30,748 bases of DNA. Origin: Rikenellaceae bacterium (GTDB taxonomy: Bacteria > Bacteroidota > Bacteroidia > Bacteroidales > UBA932). The notes below the pieces were generated by a model. It worked only from the letters and a program-made list of their open reading frames with translations. It had not been told where the DNA came from and did not search any database. Position 1 is the first letter of the stretch. The number at the start of each line of letters is the position of its first letter. Below, piece after piece: positions 23,329-30,748 of the stretch. Position numbers and translations under genes: made by a program. The DNA is taken from NCBI GenBank assembly GCA_900769905.1, contig CAAGIL010000067.1:1-30748 (forward strand), written 5' to 3'.

Positions 23329-26157
23329 TTATTCTGCGAGCTCATAACCGAAGTAATTGCCTTTCCTCTCGTAAGGGATTCCCGTGCTCATCCAGGCCGG
23401 GGCGGCTTCGTCCTTGAGGTAATGGTCGAAGAACTGCTCCAGACGCACGGAGAGGTCCTTCGCGTTGCGGCGCTCGGAGAGGTTGTGCGCCTCGTTGTTG
23501 TATTCCAGCAGCCAGGCCGGCTTGCCCAGGCGGCGCAGGGACATGAAGAACTCTATTCCCTGGTACCATGGAACGGCTCCGTCGTTGTCGTTGTGCATAA
23601 TGAGCACCGGAGTCTTGACCTTAGGCGCGAAGAAGACAGGGGAGTTCTCGATGTAAAGGTCGAGTCCGCCTTCCTCCCATAGATCCTTGCCTATGCGGCT
23701 CTGGCCTGCCTCGTACTGCACGATGCGGCTGCTGCCTGATTCCCAGCGTATTCCGCCGTAGGCGCTGGTCATATTGCCCACCGGGGCACCTGCTCCTGCG
23801 GCTGCGAACATATCGGTGCGGGTCACGAGGTACGCGGTCTGGTATCCGCCCCAGCTCTGGCCCTGTATGCCCATCTTGTCCCTGTTGATGAAGCTGAACT
23901 GCCCGCACATCGCTTCGGCTCCGGAACAGATGCAGTTGTAAGCGCTCTCGCCCGGGTGGCCGACGGTGTAGACGATGTCCGGCACGAATACCACGTAACC
24001 CTGGCTCACGAATACCGGAATGTTGATGATGGAGCGGCTCGGCGCCGGTGCGCGGTAGCTGTACAGGGTTTCGGCGTTCTTCTCGTAGAAGTATATGATC
24101 ATCGGGTACTTGGCCTGAGGGTCGAGGTTCTCCGGAGTGAAGAGCATACCCTTGAGCGGGGTGCCGTCGTAGGCGTTCCAGTGCACGAGCTGCACATCGC
24201 CCCAGAGGTACTCGGACTGCTGCGGGTTGATGGAGGTCAGCTTGAGCTCGGACGACCAGTTCACATCGTTCACATACAGGTCCATAGGGTTCTTGAAGTC
24301 ACCCTTGGTGTAGAGCATTACATCCGCGTTGAGGGCCTGGACAGGGGTGGAGTAGCTCTTCTCTTCCAGGAAAAGCTCCGGATCGCCGGCCGCGCTTGCG
24401 CTGATGCGCGCGAAACCGTTGCGCGAATCCTCCTCACCGAACGCATTGAGTTCTATGCTTCCCTTGAGCGGGAGGGTGTGAAGGTCGCGGTAGAGATAAG
24501 GGTCGCTGTATGACTTGAACTCGGTGACGTTGTAGTTGACCTTTTCCCTGCGTCCGGCGCCGTTGCTGAGGTTGAGCGGAGCCTTCTTACCGTCAGGGCT
24601 GAACTTCCACACGTCGTATCTGTCGTTGATGAGGAGATATTCGTCCTTGCCCATCCATTGCGGGTAGCTGTTCTGGGCGAATTTCACCGGGTGGTCGTCG
24701 AGCTCGTCGTAGAACTTGCAGCCTGTCTGAGCGGTGAGGTTGATCTTGCTTCCGTCGCCGGTGGAGATGCTGTAGAAATCTCCGTCGTCTGGGTTGAACC
24801 AGATGAGCCATTTTCCGTACGGGGATGGCATCGCATTGCCCCTGAGGCCTTCTGCGAGCAGGGTCCTGGAACCGTCCCTGAGGTTTATTCGGTAAATGTC
24901 GCTCCTGGACTCGTCTGCGAAAAGGTCTCCCAGGAAGTATTCTTCCGTGTCATTTGAAATTGCGAAGTCTCCGTCGGCTCCGTTCACGAAGTTCACGGTC
25001 TCGTACTCGCTTCCGGAAAGCACTACAAGCTTGCCCGGCTCGTCAAGGTTGATGACGGCGCTGCGGGAGGCAGTGATCTTCCTTGCCTTGTTCATAGGCG
25101 GAAGCACCTTGGAGTCCCAGTTCCATATGTCGAGGGCAGGGGCTTCGAAGTCCACTACCGTGGTGTCCTTGGCCGGGAAATGCTTGTTGAGGCTGAGCAC
25201 TATGCGCTCGGAATTGTTTGAGAATGAAGGCCTTGAGGATTTGGTGACAATCCAGCCTTCAGGAAGGCCCTCGGCATCTTCAGCTGCCAGCTCAACCACG
25301 CTGATTCTCGTTACGGCAGGAGACTTGCGGCTGGCCTTCTTTATGATGTCCTCCCTGGCCATTGACAGTGAGTAGGCCGGGGTGCCGTCGGTCTTCTCCT
25401 TCCTGTCGGTGGAGGCGAAGAGCAGTTTGTCGCCGTTGAAGTTGAACTGGAGGGAAGTGTAGTCCTCCTTTCCTGATGAGAGCAGGGTGGTGTCCTTCCT
25501 GGCGCAGTCTATGAGTTTGAGGTATTTGGTGCTGGTCTTGGATGAGTCATTGTCCTTTATGTTGAGTACTGCGGCCAGCTTCCTGCCATCGCGGGAGATG
25601 GCGTGGGAGAGCACGTTCTTGAGGCTGTCAATGCTGCCTGTCGCAGTATCGTAGCAGAGGAGCAGGGACTCGTCTTTGCTGTCCTTGACCTTCTGCTGGA
25701 TGAAGATATAAGGAGCTGAGATATAGCCGCTTTCGGCATTGCTCGCCTCGAACTTGCCTATGATTTCGAGTTTCTTGAGGTCTATCAGAGCCACGCTGTC
25801 CTTAGGCATTTCGTCGGCTTTCTTCTTGTCGATTTTCGCCTGGCGTGTGGCTGCAAAAGGGGCCTTCACTATGCAGTAGCCGAAGGCTGCGTCCTTAGGG
25901 TAAAGCAGCCTGGATGCGCGTTCGATGTGAAGCTCCCTGCCTGAGACCAGGTGTTTGACAACCAACTCCGCATCGCCTTCCTGAGGCCGGACCGCCCAGG
26001 AGGCTATGGAGCCGTCGTCGGAAATGTTTTGGGAAGAGACACTTTGCCAGGAATCATAGACACTATGATCGATGACCTTCTTCTGAGCCAGAGACTCTGA
26101 CGGTGCCGCCAGACATATTCCGGCCATGCACGCAAGGGAAAAGACAAATCTGTTCAT
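23329..26157 (-). CDS. secreted S9 family serine peptidase (prolyl oligopeptidase-like)
   Basis: A 942-aa exported peptidase. The N-terminal 24 residues form a Sec signal peptide (hydrophobic core, then SLAQ). A long beta-propeller region (about 30-690) narrows access to the active site. The C-terminal alpha/beta hydrolase domain shows the nucleophile motif GQSWGGY (S768), NDNDGAVPW (D859) and EAHNLSE (H891), a complete catalytic triad. Bacteroidota enzymes of this type cut short peptides, often after proline or small residues, in the periplasm; the exact specificity is unknown. Start ATG 26157 gives the signal peptide. It is the first gene of the four-gene unit. The 64-base gap to pheS holds a weak GATATTTG box but no convincing -33 element. 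Confidence 0.94.
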   Translation of the reverse strand: MNRFVFSLACMAGICLAAPSESLAQKKVIDHSVYDSWQSVSSQNISDDGSIASWAVRPQEGDAELVVKHLVSGRELHIERASRLLYPKDAAFGYCIVKAPFAATRQAKIDKKKADEMPKDSVALIDLKKLEIIGKFEASNAESGYISAPYIFIQQKVKDSKDESLLLCYDTATGSIDSLKNVLSHAISRDGRKLAAVLNIKDNDSSKTSTKYLKLIDCARKDTTLLSSGKEDYTSLQFNFNGDKLLFASTDRKEKTDGTPAYSLSMAREDIIKKASRKSPAVTRISVVELAAEDAEGLPEGWIVTKSSRPSFSNNSERIVLSLNKHFPAKDTTVVDFEAPALDIWNWDSKVLPPMNKARKITASRSAVINLDEPGKLVVLSGSEYETVNFVNGADGDFAISNDTEEYFLGDLFADESRSDIYRINLRDGSRTLLAEGLRGNAMPSPYGKWLIWFNPDDGDFYSISTGDGSKINLTAQTGCKFYDELDDHPVKFAQNSYPQWMGKDEYLLINDRYDVWKFSPDGKKAPLNLSNGAGRREKVNYNVTEFKSYSDPYLYRDLHTLPLKGSIELNAFGEEDSRNGFARISASAAGDPELFLEEKSYSTPVQALNADVMLYTKGDFKNPMDLYVNDVNWSSELKLTSINPQQSEYLWGDVQLVHWNAYDGTPLKGMLFTPENLDPQAKYPMIIYFYEKNAETLYSYRAPAPSRSIINIPVFVSQGYVVFVPDIVYTVGHPGESAYNCICSGAEAMCGQFSFINRDKMGIQGQSWGGYQTAYLVTRTDMFAAAGAGAPVGNMTSAYGGIRWESGSSRIVQYEAGQSRIGKDLWEEGGLDLYIENSPVFFAPKVKTPVLIMHNDNDGAVPWYQGIEFFMSLRRLGKPAWLLEYNNEAHNLSERRNAKDLSVRLEQFFDHYLKDEAAPAWMSTGIPYERKGNYFGYELAE

Positions 26158-26221
26158 CGTAAATGCAAATATCGTTGCAAGATACGAAAAACTATCGGAT
26201 TTTCCTCCCTGAAATGCAGTT

Positions 26222-27259
26222 TTATACCTCTATGGCTGAGTTGAATTCCTTGAGGAAGCGCATATCGTTTTCGAAGTAATGGCGGAGGTCATTTACCCTC
26301 CACTTGAGCATCGCGATGCGCTCAAGCCCCATTCCGAATGCGAAACCGCTGTATTTTTCCGGGTCTATGCCGCTGGCTTTCAAGACATTAGGGTCCACCA
26401 TTCCGCAGCCCATAATCTCCAGCCATCCGGTGCCCTTGCACACGTTGCAACCCTTGCCGTGGCAGATGTTGCAGCTCACGTCCACCTCGGCGGACGGTTC
26501 GGTGAACGGGAAGTAGGACGGACGCATCCTGATTTCGGTCTCAGGACCGAACATCTCCCTCGCGAAGAGGAGTATGGCCTGCTTGAGGTCGGCGAAGGTC
26601 ACGTTCTCGTCGATGTAAAGGCCCTCGATCTGGTGGAATATGCAGTGCGCCCTGGCGCTGATGGCTTCGTTGCGGAACACGCGTCCCGGGCAGACGACTC
26701 TGATAGGGAGCTTGCTCTTTTCCATAGTCCTCACCTGCACGCTGGAGGTGTGGGTGCGCAGCAGCAGAGGGTTCGGGTGGCCGGTGGATACGAAGAAGGT
26801 GTCCTGCATATCGCGTGCAGGGTGGTTCGGAGGGAAGTTGAGGGCTTCGAACACGTGGTAGTCGTCCTCAATCTCGGGACCTTCGGCGACATCATATCCG
26901 AACTTGCGGAAAATGTCCACGATTTCCTGCCTTACTATGGATACAGGATGCCTTGAGCCCAGGTCGAGCGGATCGGCCGGCATTGTAAGGTCGAGCTTCG
27001 GACCCTGCTCCGCCTCCTCGGCACCGGCAGCGTTCTTAAGCTCTTCAATCTTTGCCTGGGCAGCCTGCTTAAGTTCGTTGAGCGCACGTCCGAACTCCTT
27101 TTTGAAGTCCTTGTCCATAGTGCGGAACTCGTCGAACAGGGCGGTCACTTCACCTTTCTTGCCCAGGAAGCGGACTCTTGCTTCCTCCACTTCCTTCTGG
27201 CTCTTGCACTTGAGCTCCCTGAGCTCCGCAAGCACTTTTTCTATATCTTCCCTAATCAT
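26222..27259 (-). CDS. pheS: phenylalanyl-tRNA synthetase alpha subunit
   Basis: A 345-aa catalytic subunit that charges tRNA-Phe together with PheT, which is not in this window. An N-terminal coiled coil for tRNA binding (about 5-85) leads to the class II core: motif 2 as VFRNEAISARAHCIFHQIEG and motif 3 as GFAFGMGLERIAMLK near the end. The insert VSCNICHGKGCNVCKGTGW carries four closely spaced Cys residues, as in the Cys-containing PheS branch, and may bind zinc. Start ATG 27259 has AAGGAA upstream and lies two bases after the stop of the small secreted protein gene; the longer frame upstream belongs to that gene. Length is normal. Confidence 0.97.
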   Translation of the reverse strand: MIREDIEKVLAELRELKCKSQKEVEEARVRFLGKKGEVTALFDEFRTMDKDFKKEFGRALNELKQAAQAKIEELKNAAGAEEAEQGPKLDLTMPADPLDLGSRHPVSIVRQEIVDIFRKFGYDVAEGPEIEDDYHVFEALNFPPNHPARDMQDTFFVSTGHPNPLLLRTHTSSVQVRTMEKSKLPIRVVCPGRVFRNEAISARAHCIFHQIEGLYIDENVTFADLKQAILLFAREMFGPETEIRMRPSYFPFTEPSAEVDVSCNICHGKGCNVCKGTGWLEIMGCGMVDPNVLKASGIDPEKYSGFAFGMGLERIAMLKWRVNDLRHYFENDMRFLKEFNSAIEV

Positions 27260-27261
27260 AA

Positions 27262-27657
27262 TTATTTCCTTTTGGCGGCTCTCTTTTCCCTTGCCTTCTT
27301 GTCCCTGGCGGCTCCGGACTTCTCGTACTTCGTCCACTGGGTCTCGTCGAATACGCTCTTGAGCGAGTTGTAAATCTGCTCCGCCCACTTGTCCTGAACC
27401 ATAATGTACGCGTCCTGATTGCTTACCTTCGACTCGCTGAGCCCCTTGAGTTCAGCCATCATCGCCGTGTAGTCGTTGGTCAGGATGGAATCCAGATAGA
27501 AAATCTGCCAATCTTCCAACTTGAGGAGGTTGGTATAATTATCTATCTGAGTATCAATAGCTTTACGCAGTTGCTTCTCTTCCTCTTCAGGGTTTCCGTT
27601 CTGCGCGAAAGCCCCGAAACTCAGGAGGGATAAGGCAATAATCCAAAAAAATTTCAT
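27262..27657 (-). CDS. small secreted protein of unknown function
   Basis: A 131-aa protein. Residues 1-19 are a Sec signal peptide (MKFFWIIALSLLSFGAFAQ) with cleavage likely around AFAQ-N. The mature part is helical and charged: an acidic start (NPEEEEKQLRKAID), a middle with NYTNLLKLEDWQIFYLDSILTND, and a very basic end (ARDKKAREKRAAKRK). Similar small proteins with a LEDWQ...D..L pattern occur in Bacteroidales, but I know no function. The ATG at 27657 fits the signal peptide; another lies six codons upstream. It is co-transcribed with pheS, two bases downstream, which is an odd partner for a secreted protein. A TAACTTTG promoter box lies 22 bases before the ATG. Confidence 0.85.
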   Translation of the reverse strand: MKFFWIIALSLLSFGAFAQNGNPEEEEKQLRKAIDTQIDNYTNLLKLEDWQIFYLDSILTNDYTAMMAELKGLSESKVSNQDAYIMVQDKWAEQIYNSLKSVFDETQWTKYEKSGAARDKKAREKRAAKRK

Positions 27658-27665
27658 TAGCTTTG
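27658..27665 (+). promoter_or_regulatory. -7 promoter box for the C69-phosphatase pair
   Basis: TAGCTTTG matches TAnnTTTG. It directly abuts the ATG of the small secreted protein gene on the other strand and predicts a leader of about 30 bases for the C69 gene. No good -33 element is seen. Confidence 0.45.
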
Positions 27666-27679
27666 TAATTGACAACTTG

Positions 27680-27687
27680 CAAAGTTA
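27680..27687 (-). promoter_or_regulatory. -7 promoter box for the small secreted protein and pheS
   Basis: Minus-strand TAACTTTG is an exact -7 consensus. The predicted start is near 27673, giving a leader of about 16 bases. The -33 element is weak. Confidence 0.55.
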
Positions 27688-27703
27688 ACAAATTAAAGAT
27701 AAA

Positions 27704-29401
27704 ATGAGAAAATTTCTGGCAAGCTTCGCCATTTTGGCGCTCGCAGCCCAGTTCCGCACTGACGCCTGCACCAATGTGATCGTTACCCCGGGAGCAAGCA
27801 GGGACGGCTCCAGCATAGTGTCCTATGCGGCGGATTCCCACTGGCTCTACGGTGAGTTGTATTTCCACCCCGCTGCCCGATTCAACGCCGGCGCAAGCCT
27901 GGCAATAAAGGAATGGGACACCCAGCGCCCGCTCGGCTCGATTGCCCAGGTGCCGCAGACCCTGCAGACCGTGGGTAATATGAACCAGCACCAGCTCATC
28001 ATAGCCGAGACCACCTGGGGAGGACGCGGGGAGCAGGCGGATGAGAACGGTATAATGGATTATGGTTCACTGATTTACGTAACTCTCCAGCGCGCCCGTA
28101 CCGCTCGCGAGGCGATACGCACCATCGTGGAACTGGCCAATGAGTACGGCTACCCGTCCGAGGGCGAAACCTTTTCCATCGCCGACCCTCAGGAGGCGTG
28201 GATAATGGATCTCGTGGGCAAGGGCAGCGACAACAAGGGCATCGTATGGGTTGCCAGGCGCGTACCTGACGGCTACATCTGCGCCCACGCGAACCAGGCC
28301 AGGATTACCCGTTTCCCGCTGAACGACCCGGAAAACTGCCTCTATGCCCCGGACGTGATCAGCTTCGCACGCGAGAAGGGCTGGTACAGCGGCAGCGACG
28401 AGGACTTCAGCTTCCGTGACGCATACAACCCTCTCGACTTCAGCGGCGCACGCGGTTGCGATGCACGCGCCTGGAGTGCCTTCAATATCCTTTGCGACGG
28501 CACTTTCACCTACACTCAGGACGGCAGGGAAGTGAGCCGCCCGGCATCCGAGTGGCTGGATTACGCTATGGGCTACGACCTCAAGGGGGAGATGCCGCTC
28601 TTCGTGAAGCCGTCCAGGAAAATCAGTGCCAAGGACGTGGCTGACGTGATGCGCGACCATTATGAAGGTACCCCTATGGATATGACTGTTGACGTGGGTG
28701 CAGGCGGCAACGCCCTCCCGTACCGCTGGCGTCCGATGACTTTCGAGTGGGAAGGCGAGAGCTATACCAACGAGCGCGCAATCGCCACCCAGCAGACCGG
28801 TTTCTGGTTCGTTGCCCAGGCCCGCGGATACCTTCCTGACGAGGTGGGTGCCTTGATATGGTTTGGCTGCGATGATGCTGCAACATCTTATCTTACACCT
28901 ATTTACGTAAATACCAAGGCCGTGCCTGAGTGCCTTGCGGTCGGCAACGGAGACCTCCTCCACTACAGCGAAACTTCCCAGTTCTGGATGTGCAACAGGG
29001 TCGCGAATGCCTGCTACAAGATGTATAACTATATGGCTCCTGTGGCACGCAAGGCTGCGGACGATATCGAGAATTACCAGATGGATGTGGCTGTTCCCGC
29101 AATGGACGTAAAACTCGCACAACTTATTGAACAAGGTAAGCTTAATAAGGCACGAAAATTAATGACGGAGTACAGTGTGAATACGGCGATGTCGCATTTC
29201 GAGGCTTGGACAAGGCTGGAAAGGCTTCTGCTTGTGAAGTTCATTGACGGCAATGTCAAGGCCCAGGCTGAGGACGGTTCCTTCCTGCACTCCGAATATT
29301 CGGAAGGAATTCCAGACGGACTGACCCAGCCGGGATACACAGACCGCTGGAAGGCGGCCGTCGTCAGGGATAACGGGGAAATACTCAAAATCAAAAAATA
29401 A
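27704..29401 (+). CDS. C69 family dipeptidase (Ntn hydrolase), secreted
   Basis: A 565-aa exported peptidase of MEROPS family C69 (old U34). The signal peptide (about 1-21) is followed directly by C22 in DACTNVIVTPGAS; after cleavage this Cys becomes the N-terminal nucleophile, as usual for the family. The next segment, DGSSIVSYAADSHW, is the matching family motif. Further conserved parts are IAETTWGGRGEQ, GMMDYGSLIY-like (here GIMDYGSLIYVTLQRARTAREAI) and GETFSIADPQEAWIMDLVGKG. It should hydrolyse dipeptides or short peptides in the periplasm. The stop is followed at once, without a spacer, by the alkaline phosphatase ATG, so the two are co-expressed. ATG 27704 is the only start that keeps the signal peptide. 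Confidence 0.94.
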   Translation: MRKFLASFAILALAAQFRTDACTNVIVTPGASRDGSSIVSYAADSHWLYGELYFHPAARFNAGASLAIKEWDTQRPLGSIAQVPQTLQTVGNMNQHQLIIAETTWGGRGEQADENGIMDYGSLIYVTLQRARTAREAIRTIVELANEYGYPSEGETFSIADPQEAWIMDLVGKGSDNKGIVWVARRVPDGYICAHANQARITRFPLNDPENCLYAPDVISFAREKGWYSGSDEDFSFRDAYNPLDFSGARGCDARAWSAFNILCDGTFTYTQDGREVSRPASEWLDYAMGYDLKGEMPLFVKPSRKISAKDVADVMRDHYEGTPMDMTVDVGAGGNALPYRWRPMTFEWEGESYTNERAIATQQTGFWFVAQARGYLPDEVGALIWFGCDDAATSYLTPIYVNTKAVPECLAVGNGDLLHYSETSQFWMCNRVANACYKMYNYMAPVARKAADDIENYQMDVAVPAMDVKLAQLIEQGKLNKARKLMTEYSVNTAMSHFEAWTRLERLLLVKFIDGNVKAQAEDGSFLHSEYSEGIPDGLTQPGYTDRWKAAVVRDNGEILKIKK

Positions 29402-30541
29402 ATGAAAAAGATATTTGTAATTGCTGCTGCGTTTGGACTCTCATTGTCCGTGTTCGCGCAGGAGGCTCCTTTCAGGGAAACCAAGGCCTGGGCGGGCCGC
29501 ACCTATGCCGAAAAACACGAGACCTATACCCCGTCTTTTTCCGTTGACGGAAAGGACACCAGGGTGAAGAACGTTATCCTGATGATCGGTGACGGTATGG
29601 GTATGGGTGCAGTGAATGCTGCGCATTATGCCAACGGAGGTTCCCTCACCATGACGAATCTTCGCACTTACGGCTATGTCCGCACCCAGTCTGCCGATGA
29701 TTTCACTACTGACTCGGCTGCTTCCGGCAGCGCTTATTCCTGCGGCCAGAAGACAAACAACGGCTATCTCGGTATGACCGTCAATCAGGAGAAGATGGCC
29801 AATCTTCCTGAGAAACTTGCTCCTTTGGGATATGTCAGCGGCGTGGTTTCTACCGACGACCTCCACGGGGCCACACCAGCCGCCTTCTTTGCCCATCAAT
29901 GCGCACGCGGGGCATCCGATGCCATCTGGGCTGACCTTGCCGACTGCGCCCTGAGCTTTGCTTCCGCCGGCACACGTAAGGCATATGAGAGGCTTGACCT
30001 CAAGACCAGAAATGCCATCGAGAAGGAGTTTGACGTGGTTTACGATCCTGCTGAAGTTGCAGGTCAGGACAGGCTCATCTACCTCCCTGAGACAGTTACC
30101 GCCGAGAGGGGAGACTACCTTCCTGAAACCACCCGTATGGCGATAGATTTCCTCTCCGGCCGCTCCAAAAAGGGCTTTTTCCTGATGGTCGAAGGTGCAC
30201 GCATAGACAAGGAGGAACACGGCAACAATCTCAAGGGAGTTGTGTGGGAGACCCTCGACTTCGACAAGGCAGTGGAAGAGGCCATACGTTTTGCCGAGAA
30301 GGACGGCCACACCCTCGTGATTATCAGCGCTGACCACGAGACGGGCGGCACGGTAATGAACTACGGCATTCCTGCCGACGGCTTCGTGATGGGTACTTTC
30401 ACTTCCAAGGGACATACCCCGATGATGGTGCCTCTCTTTGCCTATGGCCCGAAATCATATCTCTTCCAGGGCGTGCAGGAGAACAGCGACGTGAGCAATA
30501 AGATTTTCTCCATCCTCAGCGGCGCGAAGACTTCGAGGTAG
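29402..30541 (+). CDS. alkaline phosphatase (PhoA superfamily), secreted
   Basis: A 379-aa periplasmic phosphomonoesterase. Signal peptide 1-20 (ends VFAQ). The metal and nucleophile residues of the PhoA family are all found: D64 (MIGDGMG), S105 in TDSAASGS, the STDDLHGATPA segment (150-160), EGARIDKEEH (ligands E, D and H with E. coli spacing), SADHETGG and SKGHTPMMVP. At 379 aa it is shorter than the E. coli enzyme (471), as common in Bacteroidota, with insert loops missing. It should release phosphate from organic phosphates, using zinc and probably magnesium. The start codon touches the C69 stop. No Pho-box-like control site is apparent before the pair. No clear terminator follows in the 50 bases before the tRNA-Ser promoter. 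Confidence 0.95.
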   Translation: MKKIFVIAAAFGLSLSVFAQEAPFRETKAWAGRTYAEKHETYTPSFSVDGKDTRVKNVILMIGDGMGMGAVNAAHYANGGSLTMTNLRTYGYVRTQSADDFTTDSAASGSAYSCGQKTNNGYLGMTVNQEKMANLPEKLAPLGYVSGVVSTDDLHGATPAAFFAHQCARGASDAIWADLADCALSFASAGTRKAYERLDLKTRNAIEKEFDVVYDPAEVAGQDRLIYLPETVTAERGDYLPETTRMAIDFLSGRSKKGFFLMVEGARIDKEEHGNNLKGVVWETLDFDKAVEEAIRFAEKDGHTLVIISADHETGGTVMNYGIPADGFVMGTFTSKGHTPMMVPLFAYGPKSYLFQGVQENSDVSNKIFSILSGAKTSR

Positions 30542-30591
30542 GGAATTCCGATTTGCGCGAGGGATGAATTGTTTATTTTTTCGCCCAATCG

Positions 30592-30622
30592 CTTGCAAAA
30601 CGAATAAATTGTTGTAACTTTG
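30592..30622 (+). promoter_or_regulatory. promoter for tRNA-Ser
   Basis: CTTG (30592-30595), 19 bases, then TAACTTTG (30615-30622). The -7 box is exact; the -33 box has one mismatch. It gives the tRNA its own promoter. Confidence 0.65.
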
Positions 30623-30623
30623 C

Positions 30624-30653
30624 CCTCCCATCCCGGGATTTCCCGGAGGGAGG
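30624..30653 (+). other. G+C-rich leader hairpin before tRNA-Ser
   Basis: CCTCCC (30624-30629) pairs with GGGAGG (30648-30653), and an inner CCGGG/CCCGG stem (30633-30637 with 30642-30646) closes an ATTT loop. No T run follows. It lies between the promoter and the mature tRNA, so it is probably part of the pre-tRNA leader removed by RNase P. Confidence 0.55.
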
Positions 30654-30658
30654 CCAAA

Positions 30659-30747
30659 GGAGAGGTGGGTGAGTGGCTGAAACCACCGGTTTGCTAAACC
30701 GACGTACGGGTTATACCGTACCACGAGTTCGAATCTCGTCCTCTCCG
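30659..30747 (+). tRNA. tRNA-Ser (anticodon GCT)
   Basis: Acceptor GGAGAGG (30659-30665) pairs with CCTCTCC (30740-30746). The anticodon loop TTGCTAA has GCT at 30693-30695. There is a long class II variable arm with stem GTACGG/CCGTAC, then a T arm ACGAG-TTCGAAT-CTCGT. The discriminator is G30747, the serine identity base. The gene is complete but ends one base from the window edge, so whether CCA is encoded cannot be seen. Confidence 0.95.
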
Positions 30748-30748
30748 C

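Noticed and set aside
23319..23345. Upstream ATG (23345) for the DUF1846 gene
   Set aside because: It would overlap the S9 gene by 17 bases and adds nine residues absent from the family start; ATG 23318 has a good AGGA ahead of it.
26158..26221. Promoter or terminator between pheS and the S9 gene
   Set aside because: Only a GATATTTG box without a matching -33 element, and no clear stem followed by T bases; too weak to list as a feature.
26460..26540. Four-Cys cluster in PheS as an unusual inserted zinc domain
   Set aside because: Cys-containing versions of this loop are known in many bacterial PheS proteins, so it is not unusual.

Overview
This window reads as a chromosomal segment from a Bacteroidales-type member of the Bacteroidota. 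The evidence is the promoter style (repeated -7 boxes of the form TAnnTTTG, several with TTTG 19-21 bases upstream), mostly weak ribosome binding sites, lipoprotein signal peptides, a lipoprotein combining a DUF4988-like region with a BACON-like domain, a C69 dipeptidase, and secreted S41, S9 and M28 peptidases. The G+C content is moderately high for the order. The exact family cannot be fixed from sequence alone; a Rikenellaceae-like or UBA932-like gut lineage is a guess. It is mainly a housekeeping and cell-envelope region: I see no CRISPR array, insertion sequence, phage gene or defence island.

Bases 1-345 are a very G+C-rich, dyad-rich stretch without a convincing gene. Bases 346-5210 (minus strand) hold four overlapping genes: an uncharacterised lipoprotein, a long-chain acyl-CoA synthetase-like ligase, a dCMP deaminase and a membrane-anchored S41 processing protease. 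Divergent from these, 5292-7826 (plus) carries typA, a DUF177/YceD gene with no in-frame ATG, rpmF and tRNA-Arg(CCT), closed by a strong terminator. A CDF cation exporter (7892-8806) converges on a DUF456 plus M28 peptidase pair (8803-10924, minus), and the two convergent genes share one CTAG as stop codon.

Bases 11008-14836 (plus) hold an uncharacterised 700-aa membrane protein with one canonical EF-hand loop, a GT4 glycosyltransferase and a nitroreductase, tightly packed. Then come rpsO, with its promoter and a leader hairpin, and pnp, whose product has a long Arg-rich tail (14946-17695). A bidirectional terminator separates pnp from a large lipoprotein gene with collagen-like Gly-X-Y tracts (17762-19552, minus).

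Bases 19707-26157 (minus) form a four-gene unit: S9 peptidase, DUF1846 protein, polysaccharide flippase and lipoprotein cyclophilin, ending in a 13-bp-stem terminator. Bases 26222-27657 (minus) hold a small secreted protein and pheS. A compact divergent promoter region leads to a C69 dipeptidase and an alkaline phosphatase on the plus strand (27704-30541). The window ends with a promoter, a G+C-rich leader hairpin and tRNA-Ser(GCT).

The best candidates for undescribed biology are the EF-hand membrane protein coupled to the glycosyltransferase, the collagen-like lipoprotein, the lipoprotein/ligase operon with an apparently leaderless start, the promoter sitting on the start of the DUF177 gene, and the dyad-rich left edge. 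None of them amounts to a clearly recognisable new system.
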